From: UBA5109 sp038148755
Lineage (GTDB): Bacteria; Pseudomonadota; Gammaproteobacteria; Pseudomonadales; Pseudohongiellaceae
DNA length: 64,000 nucleotides
Assembly (NCBI GenBank): GCA_038148755.1
Contig: JAYQWA010000006.1
Location: forward strand, 1-64,000
Direction of reading: 5' to 3'
Numbering within the stretch: the stretch's first letter is position 1; each line of letters begins with the position of its first letter. This document shows positions 18,061 through 25,553 of this stretch, piece after piece. The notes under the pieces were generated by a model, which was not told where the DNA came from, ran no database searches, and saw only the letters and a program-made list of their open reading frames with translations. Both the position numbers and the translations under genes were made by a program.

Positions 18061-19863
18061 ATGAACGTTATGCCAACATTTATCGAAAATTTTCATTTTC
18101 TGCGCCCACTGTTTCTGTTCGGGCTGATCCCTGCTGTTCTGCTGGTTGCTACATTAGGTTTTCTGCATAGCCGTAATTCCAGCTGGTATAAAGCCATTGA
18201 TGCCTCTTTATTGCCTTTTTTGCTGGAACAAAATACCCGTTCCAGGCAATACCTGCCCTTGTACGGCCTGTTAAGCATCTGGGTACTCTCGATCATTGCC
18301 CTGGCTGGGCCTGTCTGGCAGCAGATACCTTCTCCTGTCCAGGAACGCGAAGATGCCATGGTTATTGTTCAGGATCTGTCTCTGTCCATGTATGCCACTG
18401 ATTTAAACCCCAGTCGTCTGGTTCGTGCCCAGAGAAAACTTATTGATATTCTGAACAGCCGTAAAACTGAAGGACAGACGGCATTAGTTGTTTATGCCGG
18501 CAGTGCGCATACTGTCACCCCCCTTACCGACGATATCGCCACCATCAGCAATATGGTTTCTGCCCTGGACCCCAACATCATGCCCCTACTGGGTAGTAAG
18601 CCGGAAGAAGGTATCCGCCTTGCTATTGAGTTATTGGACAATGCCCAGCTGACTGAAGCAAAAATTCTATTGATTACTGATGGCATCAATAATGCTGATA
18701 TAGATGCTATCAGTGACCAGCTAAACAACACACTGCATAGTTTGTCGATCCTAGGTGTTGGTACTGACGAAGGGGCACCTATCCCGACCAATGACGGCTT
18801 CTTGAGAGATCAAAATAATGCCATTGTCATCCCTACACTAAACAGCAGTCTGCTGCAGGAGCTGGCTGATAGCGTTAATGGACGTTATGCAAATGTTGTC
18901 TTGTCCGATAATGATATTGATTTCCTGCTTGAACAAACCCTACTGGATGAAACCCGAAACTTAAGAGATGTCGAGCAGGAGTTCGATACCTGGGCGGAAG
19001 CCGGTCCCTGGTTATTACTGCTGGTATTACCACTGGCCGCTTTTGCCTTCCGTCGAGGCTGGCTCCTTAGTATCTGCCTGTTATTTCTAATCAATCCACA
19101 ACAACAGGCCCAGGCCCTAAGCTGGCAGGATCTGTGGGCAAACAAGAATCAGCAAGGCAGCCAGGCTTTTACGACAGAACAGTTCGACAGTGCATCCGAG
19201 TTATTTGAAGATGGGAACTGGCGTGCTGCCTCCTATTATCGTAATGGCAATTACCAGGCCGCCCTGAACGAACTAAATGCCCAGCAAGGTATCAATGCGG
19301 AATATAACAAAGGCAATACCTTGGCCCGTCTGGAACGCTATCAGGAAGCTATTGATGCTTACGATGCAGTTCTGGCAGAACAGCCAGATCATGCTGATGC
19401 CTTATTCAATAAAGCCATAGTGCAAAACCTGTTAGAAGAACAGCAAAATATGCAAAATGAAGACGAACAGGAAGACGATCAGAGCCAGGAACAGGAGCAA
19501 AGTGAATCTGAACAGAGTCAATCAGAACAACAACAAAACCAGGAACAGGCCCAGCAAAGTGAACAGGACCAGGAAAACTCAGAGCAATCATCTGAGGAGC
19601 AGCAGGAATCCGAAGTGACGGATTCCGATGCCGGTCAGGAAGAGCAAAATGAGGAAGAAGAGCAAAGCCCTGATCCTGAAACCGCTCAAACTCAGGAATC
19701 AGCTGAAGAAGAACAGGCCATGCAACAATGGCTGGGGCGTATCGAAGACGATCCCGGCGAATTACTCAGAAATAAGTTTCGTTATCAGACTCAACAATTG
19801 CTCTATGAGCAGTTGCAGAATTCTGGCATTCCAGCGACAGAGGCACCCAGTCAGATATGGTAA
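18061..19863 (+). CDS. vWA plus TPR protein, BatB/BatC fusion
   Basis: A 600-aa protein that starts on the base after the BatA-like stop. Two hydrophobic segments (about residues 14-34 and 63-83) precede a vWA domain with MIDAS DLSLSMYATD and LLITDGINNAD. A transmembrane segment follows near 317-345, then TPR-like repeats (YNKGNTLARLERYQEAIDAY). The stretch encoded at about 19440-19720 is a long Gln/Glu/Ser-rich disordered linker. After it comes the conserved tail QQWLGRIEDDPGELLRNKF. The vWA and TPR parts correspond to BatB and BatC of Bacteroides, fused here as is usual in proteobacteria. It overlaps BatD by 7 bases. Confidence 0.9.
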   Translation: MNVMPTFIENFHFLRPLFLFGLIPAVLLVATLGFLHSRNSSWYKAIDASLLPFLLEQNTRSRQYLPLYGLLSIWVLSIIALAGPVWQQIPSPVQEREDAMVIVQDLSLSMYATDLNPSRLVRAQRKLIDILNSRKTEGQTALVVYAGSAHTVTPLTDDIATISNMVSALDPNIMPLLGSKPEEGIRLAIELLDNAQLTEAKILLITDGINNADIDAISDQLNNTLHSLSILGVGTDEGAPIPTNDGFLRDQNNAIVIPTLNSSLLQELADSVNGRYANVVLSDNDIDFLLEQTLLDETRNLRDVEQEFDTWAEAGPWLLLLVLPLAAFAFRRGWLLSICLLFLINPQQQAQALSWQDLWANKNQQGSQAFTTEQFDSASELFEDGNWRAASYYRNGNYQAALNELNAQQGINAEYNKGNTLARLERYQEAIDAYDAVLAEQPDHADALFNKAIVQNLLEEQQNMQNEDEQEDDQSQEQEQSESEQSQSEQQQNQEQAQQSEQDQENSEQSSEEQQESEVTDSDAGQEEQNEEEEQSPDPETAQTQESAEEEQAMQQWLGRIEDDPGELLRNKFRYQTQQLLYEQLQNSGIPATEAPSQIW

Positions 19864-21632
19864 AACGTTCTATTATTCTTTTATTCTTCCTGCTCCCTTT
19901 ACAGGCTTTCACCCAGGGGGATCTGTTAAGTGCCTACGTCGATCGCACGGAGGTATCCATTAATGATGTTTTTACACTGACTCTCAGAGTAAATGCTGAA
20001 TTAGCTGATACCAACCCGAATATAGACAGCCTGCAACAAGACTTTGAAATCATTGGCAGTAGTCAAAGAAACAGTTTCACCTTTATCAATGGTGTTTCTG
20101 AACAGTGGTCAGAATATCGCATTTCATTGCGTGCCCGTTCTACTGGCACACTGACAATACCCGCTTTCCGTATAGGCAATGAGGTCACTATGCCTATTAA
20201 TATCACTGTAGCTGATGCTATTCAGAACCCTGTCAATACTGACGACTTTTTTCTTACTTCGACTGTCAGTAAAGAAAATGTCTATGTACAAGAACAGTTA
20301 CTTTATACCGTTAAAATTTACTTCTCTGTGCCCTTTGACCAAGGCGCCCAGCTGGGTGCACCCGAAGCAGAAAACGCGGTTATACAGCAACTAGGCAACG
20401 ATATAAGCTCACAAGAAGTGCTAGATGGATTGCGTTATAACGTGATTGAAAGACGTTTTGTCCTGTTTCCGCAAAGTAGTGGCACCCTGGAAATTTCCCC
20501 GATTACTTTCAATGCAACTGTTGGCCGGCGCCGTTCTGGTAGTATTTTTTCAGGTCAGATGACGGGTGGGCGAACCATCAATCTGAGTAGCGAGTCACAT
20601 ACTATCAATGTGCAGGCTAAACCGGACTCTTATCCGGCAGGTGCAACCTGGTTACCTTCGACTAACCTGTTACTGGAAGAAAACTGGAGCGACAGTTTAC
20701 AAGGGCTGGAAACCGGTGAAGCGATCACCCGCAATCTCAGAATTCGTGCAGATGGTTTAAGCAGCTCCCTCTTACCTGATATTCCTTACGCAGAAACTGA
20801 TACGCTTAAATTTTACCCTGACCAGCCTAGCCGTGAAGACTTGGCTAGCCCCACTGGAGTCACCGGAATACGTTCACAAGGGACTGCCATCGTCGCCTCA
20901 GAAGGTGGAGATTTCACATTACCTGCGATAGAAATACCCTGGTGGAATACAGAGACTGACACCCTGGAATATGCCCGCTTGCCCGAACATACCTTAAGTG
21001 TACTGCCCGGCTTAACATCGATAACAGAACAACCACTTCCCTTTATGCCCGAGCAATCTGGCAGAGGCGAGCAGACTGAAGACTCCCTGATAGCAGTAGA
21101 AAGGCAAATCATCGGAGCCTCTTATTACTGGATACTGGCCACAACTTTATTCGCACTAGCCTGGGTTTACAGCACAGTTATGTGGTATCGCAGCAAGCTG
21201 ACACTTAAGCAGTTTGCTACAGGAATGTTAAGTTCGACAAGTTCTGAAGCAGCGCAGAATGCCCGCGGGAGAACTAACGGAACACAAACCCTTCAAGAAA
21301 CCAATGTAGATACAGCCTATCGAGAGTTTCAACAAGCCTGTAAAAATTCCGACCTGTCTGCCATCAGGCTAAGCTTGTTAAGCTGGGTACGTTTACATTT
21401 TTCCAATGAAGCCATCACTACCCTGGAAAAACTCAAAGAATATGACCTGGAACCTCAGCTGCAAACGACATTGGATGAATTGGAATATGCTCTTTACAGC
21501 CCAAATGCAAACAACAAGAATTTCCAAACTGACGTATTAACGCAGGAAATCAGAAAATTATATAAACAGGGTTACAGGCCCAAAAACAAAACGGCAGAGC
21601 ATCATACTCTGCCGCCTCTTTATAAGAATTGA
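19857..21632 (+). CDS. BatD-family protein
   Basis: A 591-aa envelope protein. The N-terminus (VKRSIILLFFLLPLQAFTQGD) is a signal peptide. Next comes a long beta-rich region of immunoglobulin-like repeats (SAYVDRTEVSINDVFTLTL and FFLTSTVSKENVYVQEQLLY, each typical of BatD 'oxygen tolerance' domains). A transmembrane helix lies near residues 422-444 (YYWILATTLFALAWVYSTVM), followed by a cytoplasmic helical domain. It is the last gene of the MoxR/Bat operon. Its periplasmic portion would face the vWA domains of the upstream proteins. The substrate of the complex is unknown. Confidence 0.88.
   Translation: MVKRSIILLFFLLPLQAFTQGDLLSAYVDRTEVSINDVFTLTLRVNAELADTNPNIDSLQQDFEIIGSSQRNSFTFINGVSEQWSEYRISLRARSTGTLTIPAFRIGNEVTMPINITVADAIQNPVNTDDFFLTSTVSKENVYVQEQLLYTVKIYFSVPFDQGAQLGAPEAENAVIQQLGNDISSQEVLDGLRYNVIERRFVLFPQSSGTLEISPITFNATVGRRRSGSIFSGQMTGGRTINLSSESHTINVQAKPDSYPAGATWLPSTNLLLEENWSDSLQGLETGEAITRNLRIRADGLSSSLLPDIPYAETDTLKFYPDQPSREDLASPTGVTGIRSQGTAIVASEGGDFTLPAIEIPWWNTETDTLEYARLPEHTLSVLPGLTSITEQPLPFMPEQSGRGEQTEDSLIAVERQIIGASYYWILATTLFALAWVYSTVMWYRSKLTLKQFATGMLSSTSSEAAQNARGRTNGTQTLQETNVDTAYREFQQACKNSDLSAIRLSLLSWVRLHFSNEAITTLEKLKEYDLEPQLQTTLDELEYALYSPNANNKNFQTDVLTQEIRKLYKQGYRPKNKTAEHHTLPPLYKN
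21592..21614 (+). terminator. Hairpin inside the 3' end of batD
   Basis: CGGCAGAG (21592-21599) pairs perfectly with CTCTGCCG (21607-21614) across a 7-base loop, then CCTCTTTATAAG follows. It lies within the last codons of batD. The downstream U run is weak, so it is a possible terminator or mRNA end stabiliser. A second weaker inverted repeat, ATTGATC/GATCAAT, follows in the gap before the convergent hsp20 gene. Confidence 0.35.
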
Positions 21633-21663
21633 TCACCCATCTAGGCGATCAATCCCAATACAC

Positions 21664-22116
21664 TTAAGCTGATTTCAGAAAACCTTTTTTAGGCTGCTCA
21701 TTAATTGCAATACGCCTTGGTTTCATGGTTTCGGGAATTTCCCTTACCAGTTCGATATGTAACAAGCCATTGTTCATCGTTGCTGAAACAACCTGCACAT
21801 GGTCTTCCAGCCTGAACTGTCGTTTGAAATCGCGTTCAGCAATACCCTGGTGCAAATAATTACGTTCTACATCACTGTTTTTTTTGCTCGCTGCGATAGA
21901 CAGCACATTATCTTCAACCTCAACATTGATCTCATCTTCTTCGAAACCTGCAACTGCCATACTGATACGGTATTTATCTGTTTCAAGAAGCTCGATATTG
22001 TAAGGGGGATAACTGGATTGGGAGCGTTCCGCAGCAGTGACATTATCCAGCAGGTTAGCAAGATGGTCGAAGCCGATAGTTGAACGATACAAAGGAGAAA
22101 AATCAAAAGTTGTCAT
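21664..22116 (-). CDS. Hsp20/alpha-crystallin small heat shock protein
   Basis: A 150-aa IbpA-like chaperone that binds unfolding proteins without ATP. The alpha-crystallin domain spans about residues 36-130: YPPYNIELLETDKYRISMAV, then AGFEEDEINVEVEDNVLSI and GIAERDFKRQFRLEDHVQV. The closing A.x.NGLL motif is present as ATMNNGLLHIELVREIPE, followed by a short tail where the dimer I-x-I motif would sit (RRIAINE). It begins DFSPLYRSTIGFDHL as in E. coli IbpA/B. The ribosome site GAGGA is 7 bases before the ATG and can fold into a hairpin (see the leader feature). Convergent with the Bat operon. Confidence 0.95.
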   Translation of the reverse strand: MTTFDFSPLYRSTIGFDHLANLLDNVTAAERSQSSYPPYNIELLETDKYRISMAVAGFEEDEINVEVEDNVLSIAASKKNSDVERNYLHQGIAERDFKRQFRLEDHVQVVSATMNNGLLHIELVREIPETMKPRRIAINEQPKKGFLKSA

Positions 22117-22117
22117 A

Positions 22118-22144
22118 GTTATATCCTCGTTAAGCGATAATAAA
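22118..22144 (-). promoter_or_regulatory. Possible RNA thermometer in the hsp20 leader
   Basis: In the transcript, UUUAUUAUCG (22144-22135) can pair with CGAGGAUAUAA (22129-22119) across loop CUUAA. The stem includes the ribosome site AGGA and has an A/G mismatch, a G-U pair and a U/U mismatch, which would favour melting with heat. Further upstream, 22161-22181 holds a strong inverted repeat centred on GTTCTTAAGAAC. Both are structures seen by eye; no energy was computed. Confidence 0.35.
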
Positions 22145-22197
22145 GTCAGCCTGCTTTTATGTCTGTTCTTAAGAACCAGACTATGCAGACATGAAGC

Positions 22198-22473
22198 TCA
22201 TTGAGCCTTCACAGTCATATAACTATGGTTGATTTTTCTATTTTCAAGTGTTTCATCTATTCCCAGATACTCAAATCGGGGGACTTGTTTACCATCAAGT
22301 TCAATTGCTTCCATAAACATAGAAAGTGGTCTTATCCAATACCCTCCATCACCATAGAGCGGCACATATAAAACCATCAGTTCTTCTGTTTCTGAATGTC
22401 TGGCAAAACCCACAACACTATAATTCTGCCCTTTATAGTGACGATAAAGCCCCAATGGTATTCTTTCTGTCAT
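22198..22473 (-). CDS. DUF1653 domain protein
   Basis: A 91-aa protein with the DUF1653 pattern: PLGLYRHYKGQNYSVVGFARH, then ETEELMVLYVPLYG and WIRPLSMFME. The ribosome site AAGGTG lies 5 bases before the ATG. DUF1653 is a small conserved domain with no assigned function. The gene stands between hsp20 and a 343-base stretch without recognised intact genes. A possible 40-aa frame ends 23 bases upstream on the same strand. Confidence 0.8.
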   Translation of the reverse strand: MTERIPLGLYRHYKGQNYSVVGFARHSETEELMVLYVPLYGDGGYWIRPLSMFMEAIELDGKQVPRFEYLGIDETLENRKINHSYMTVKAQ

Positions 22474-22496
22474 TTTTCACCTTAGTTCTGCATGCT

Positions 22497-22619
22497 TCAA
22501 TACATTAGCATATGAAACTGCCTGATTTTATTTCTAAATTCTTTTACTTCATCAGGATTCACGGAAGGATCGGGAGTCTTGTAAACCAGATCAATATACT
22601 TGTCAGTTATTTCACCCAT
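22497..22619 (-). CDS. Possible small ORF, 40 aa
   Basis: An ATG-to-TGA frame begins MGEITDKYIDLVYKTPDP and ends IRQFHMLMY. It lies just upstream of the DUF1653 gene in the same direction. The composition looks coding (charged helix, few rare patterns), but there is no clear ribosome site and I do not recognise the family. It is in the same phase as the MoxR stub upstream, with stops between them, so it may be part of the same decayed region. Confidence 0.3.
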   Translation of the reverse strand: MGEITDKYIDLVYKTPDPSVNPDEVKEFRNKIRQFHMLMY

Positions 22620-22632
22620 CTGTTTAGCCCGG

Positions 22633-22655
22633 CCGGCTTAATACTGCTAAGCCGG
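22633..22655. other. 8-bp inverted repeat in the purF-DUF1653 gap
   Basis: CCGGCTTA and TAAGCCGG form a perfect stem around a 7-base loop. The T-rich side is on the wrong flank for a standard terminator in either direction. A weaker repeat AATCTG/CAGATT at 22794-22814 directly follows purF. Together with the MoxR stub and the 40-aa ORF these are all I can see in the 343 bases between DUF1653 and purF. Confidence 0.4.
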
Positions 22656-22682
22656 GAAAAATAAGCCAGAGGAGTTTCCCCT

Positions 22683-22763
22683 TTAAGCTAATCGAATCTG
22701 TTTCTCCTTGCCGTAAACTACCTTACTGATTTCATTTACAGCATCTTCAATTTTATTTAGCAT
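22683..22763 (-). pseudogene. N-terminal stub of a second MoxR-type ATPase
   Basis: A 26-codon frame starting MLNKIEDAVNEISKVVYGKE and ending KQIRLA-stop resembles the first residues of the MoxR subfamily that continues with a LACLLARGHLLIED-like strand before Walker A. Here the frame stops exactly where that strand would begin, and nothing downstream resembles the ATPase core. It is not a copy of the window's own MoxR gene, which has a different start (KNWLSQQIIGQEKLL). It is best read as the relic of a deleted moxR gene; a chance match is possible because the segment is short. Confidence 0.45.
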
Positions 22764-22816
22764 AACTACAAATTATTTCAATTCTAGACAATGAATCTGG
22801 CTGCTAAGCAGATTGT

Positions 22817-24355
22817 TTACTCATCATTATGCAGGCCTACAATCTCTTCTTCCTTGCTATTTGACTGATAGAGTTTTCTTTCCCGGGCTTTAGTATTTTT
22901 AGCGCGGTCATTGCGCATACTCTCCAGTTCTTCCAGGTATTCTTTAGAAACATCATTGGTAACGTATTTACCATTAAACACAGAACACTCAAAATCCATT
23001 GGCAAGATACTGCCCTCTGCACAAGAAGCAATCAGGTCATCTAGATCCTGAAATATCAGCCAGTCCGCACCAATTAGCTTTTGTATTTCTTCAACAGTTT
23101 TATTATGCGCTATTAATTCACTGACCGCTGGCATATCTATACCATAAACATTCGGATAACGTACAGGAGGGGCAGCAGAACAGAAATAAACTTTTTTGGC
23201 GCCTGCTTCACGCGCCATTTCAATAATCTGACTACAAGTTGTACCCCTTACGATAGAGTCATCTACCAACAAAACGTTTTTGTCCTGAAACTCCAATGGT
23301 GTCGCATTCAATTTTTGTTTCACTGACTTTTTTCGCTGACTTTGTCCCGGCATGATAAAGGTACGACCAATATATCGATTTTTTACAAAGCCTTCTCGAT
23401 ATTTCACACCTAATACATTGGCCAATTCTACGGCGGAAGTCCGGCTGGTATCGGGAATAGGAATGACAACATCAATATCATGATCCGGTCGCTCCCGGAT
23501 GATTTTTTCTGCCAGTTTCTCTCCCATACGTAAACGGGATTTATAAACTGAAATACCATCCATTAAAGAATCCGGACGTGCAAAATAGACGTACTCAAAA
23601 ACACAAGGCTGGAGACTAACATCATCTGCACATATTTTTGTTTCAAGTTTGCCTGTGTTATCAATATAGACAGCTTCACCAGGAGCAACATCTCTTATTA
23701 ATTTGAAGCCTTGGGAATCAAGTGCCACACTTTCGGAGGCGATCATATATTCAACGCCTTTACGCGTGCGTTTCTCGCCAAAAACCAGCGGTCTGATCCC
23801 ATGTTTATCCCTGAACCCCACTATGCCGTAACCAACCAGCATGGCAATCGCAGCATAAGCGCCTCGGCAACGCTTATGTACTCCGCGAACGGCAGTGAAT
23901 ACATCTTCAGCTGTTGGTTTGATTTTGTTAAGTTGCTGCAACTCATGAGCGAATATATTAAGCAGCACTTCAGAATCGGAGTCTGTATTCAAATGCCTTA
24001 GATCATCCCTGAAAATATCATCACTCAGTTCTTTGGCATTGGTTAAATTTCCGTTATGGGCGAGACTGATTCCATAGGGAGAGTTTACATACAAGGGCTG
24101 TGCTTGGGCAGGACCAGAACTGCCAGCTGTTGGATAGCGAACATGCCCTATCCCCATATTTCCGTTTAAATTCTTCATATGGCTGGTGCGGAAAACATCA
24201 CGAACCAGGCCATTATCTTTGCGTAAGTTTAATTTTCCACATTCACTGGTCACGATCCCGGCAGCATCCTGCCCACGGTGCTGCAGTACTGTCAAGCTGT
24301 CATACAAAGTCAAATTAACATTTGATTTACCAACGATGCCGACTAAACCACACAT
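22817..24355 (-). CDS. purF: Amidophosphoribosyltransferase
   Basis: Catalyses the first committed step of purine synthesis, forming phosphoribosylamine from PRPP and glutamine. The 512-aa product begins MCGLVGIVG, so Cys2 is the glutaminase nucleophile after Met removal. The N-terminal glutaminase has HNGNLTNA and the PRTase domain has VLLVDDSIVRGTT, the PRPP-binding loop. The length matches E. coli PurF (505 aa). It is the last gene of the leftward cluster and follows cvpA by 67 bases, as in many gammaproteobacteria. Confidence 0.97.
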   Translation of the reverse strand: MCGLVGIVGKSNVNLTLYDSLTVLQHRGQDAAGIVTSECGKLNLRKDNGLVRDVFRTSHMKNLNGNMGIGHVRYPTAGSSGPAQAQPLYVNSPYGISLAHNGNLTNAKELSDDIFRDDLRHLNTDSDSEVLLNIFAHELQQLNKIKPTAEDVFTAVRGVHKRCRGAYAAIAMLVGYGIVGFRDKHGIRPLVFGEKRTRKGVEYMIASESVALDSQGFKLIRDVAPGEAVYIDNTGKLETKICADDVSLQPCVFEYVYFARPDSLMDGISVYKSRLRMGEKLAEKIIRERPDHDIDVVIPIPDTSRTSAVELANVLGVKYREGFVKNRYIGRTFIMPGQSQRKKSVKQKLNATPLEFQDKNVLLVDDSIVRGTTCSQIIEMAREAGAKKVYFCSAAPPVRYPNVYGIDMPAVSELIAHNKTVEEIQKLIGADWLIFQDLDDLIASCAEGSILPMDFECSVFNGKYVTNDVSKEYLEELESMRNDRAKNTKARERKLYQSNSKEEEIVGLHNDE

Positions 24356-24422
24356 GCCGTACCCCTATTAATAAACATAACAATAAATCCTGCTCGTTCT
24401 GTTAGCAGAAAATTAATACCCA

Positions 24423-24959
24423 TCAAAGTATCTCCCCCACGCCAGCCTCTGCTGCTACATCAATTATGTTCGACTCAGTCGTCGGTGGTATTGCTAACTC
24501 GTAGTTCGCCAAAATTGCCACATGCTCCAATATAACCATCATATAAGGAACAATGACTGAATCCTGATGCCAGGTACGGCTAAACTCAAATGGCGTTGTT
24601 AAAAATAAAACCAATAATACGATGATCAGACCACGCAATATACCAAACAATGAACCCAGTGCTCTATCGACGCCTCTTAAACCAATTGCCGTACTTAGCT
24701 TAGACATAAAATTACCCAGCAAGGTGCCAGCAAACATGACCAAAACAAATAAAATGGTTGAAGCCAGAACTCTACGCACCGTAGCATTATCAAGCATATT
24801 GACCATCAAATCTGCCAGAGGGGCACTGAAAAAACCAGCAACGAAAACTGCTGCCACCCATGCAGCTAAAGAAAAAGCTTCTTTTACCAGACCACGCCAA
24901 AGTCCAAGTAACATGGAAATAACTATGACAATAAGAATACTGATATCAGCGACTGTCAC
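24423..24959 (-). CDS. cvpA: CvpA family membrane protein
   Basis: A 178-aa inner membrane protein with four hydrophobic helices (about residues 3-20, 28-48, 62-84 and 98-122). It opens VADISILIVIVISMLLGLWR, the typical CvpA start, and contains RGVDRALGSLFGILRG. CvpA was found as a colicin V production factor and is linked to envelope homeostasis; the mechanism is unknown. The start codon is GTG at 24957-24959 with AAGGGA upstream. It lies between a SPOR gene and purF, its usual position. Confidence 0.93.
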   Translation of the reverse strand: MTVADISILIVIVISMLLGLWRGLVKEAFSLAAWVAAVFVAGFFSAPLADLMVNMLDNATVRRVLASTILFVLVMFAGTLLGNFMSKLSTAIGLRGVDRALGSLFGILRGLIIVLLVLFLTTPFEFSRTWHQDSVIVPYMMVILEHVAILANYELAIPPTTESNIIDVAAEAGVGEIL

Positions 24960-24986
24960 AGCTTTCCCTTACACTTTCCCCATTTT

Positions 24987-25553
24987 CTAATTTTCTCCGA
25001 TTGAGAAGTCCACAATCAGCGCATCAACATTAAAGTTGGCTGAAAGCTCTGTTCTCAAGTTTTCCGCATCAGAGATTGTCAGCACAGGGCCTACCAACAC
25101 GGCAGTAAGCATGCCTTGAGAAGTAGATACGGAATCTGTATATGCCCTGTAACCCTGACTTAATAGCTCCGCAACCAGCGTCTCAGCATTAGCACTCTCG
25201 CCAAAGAGTCCCAGACGAATACTCCAGGCCTGGGGCAGGCCTTCAGCATCCAGCGCCGGTAATTCCTCAGCCTGCTCATTAGCCTGAACGGCATCAGTAT
25301 TGTTGACTGCGACTGCATCGACAACTTCCACCGAGTCTTCAGTTTCAACCAGAATTTCGCTGGTATCGCTGAGCACAATAGGTCTCTGTGGTTCAACCTC
25401 CAAGGGCTCAGGAAAGGCAGGAGCGGCAGGAATAACAATATTCATCTCCGGCGGAGAGACCCCTTCTCCGTCCAGTAGAATAGGAAGGAATATTATTGCG
25501 AGGCAACCAAGCACTATAGCCCCTACCAGTCTTTGTTTCATTGCTTGGTTCAA
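24987..25553 (-). CDS. SPOR domain protein, DedD-like
   Basis: A 188-aa bitopic membrane protein. A transmembrane helix spans about residues 9-27 (LVGAIVLGCLAIIFLPILL). A Pro/Glu/Val-rich linker follows, then a SPOR domain from about 108 to 186 (AWSIRLGLFGESANAETLVA and TAVLVGPV). SPOR domains bind denuded glycan strands at the division site. The folC-dedD-cvpA-purF order is the same as in E. coli, supporting the DedD assignment. It overlaps folC by 4 bases. Confidence 0.88.
   Translation of the reverse strand: MNQAMKQRLVGAIVLGCLAIIFLPILLDGEGVSPPEMNIVIPAAPAFPEPLEVEPQRPIVLSDTSEILVETEDSVEVVDAVAVNNTDAVQANEQAEELPALDAEGLPQAWSIRLGLFGESANAETLVAELLSQGYRAYTDSVSTSQGMLTAVLVGPVLTISDAENLRTELSANFNVDALIVDFSIGEN

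Noticed and set aside
19440..19720. CAG/GAA-rich tract in the vWA-TPR gene as a tandem repeat
   Set aside because: The bases are not regularly repeated; the tract simply encodes Gln, Glu and Ser. I treat it as a disordered linker.
22633..22655. Intrinsic terminator for purF
   Set aside because: The stem is good, but neither strand has a T run after it, and it lies about 160 bases past the purF stop.
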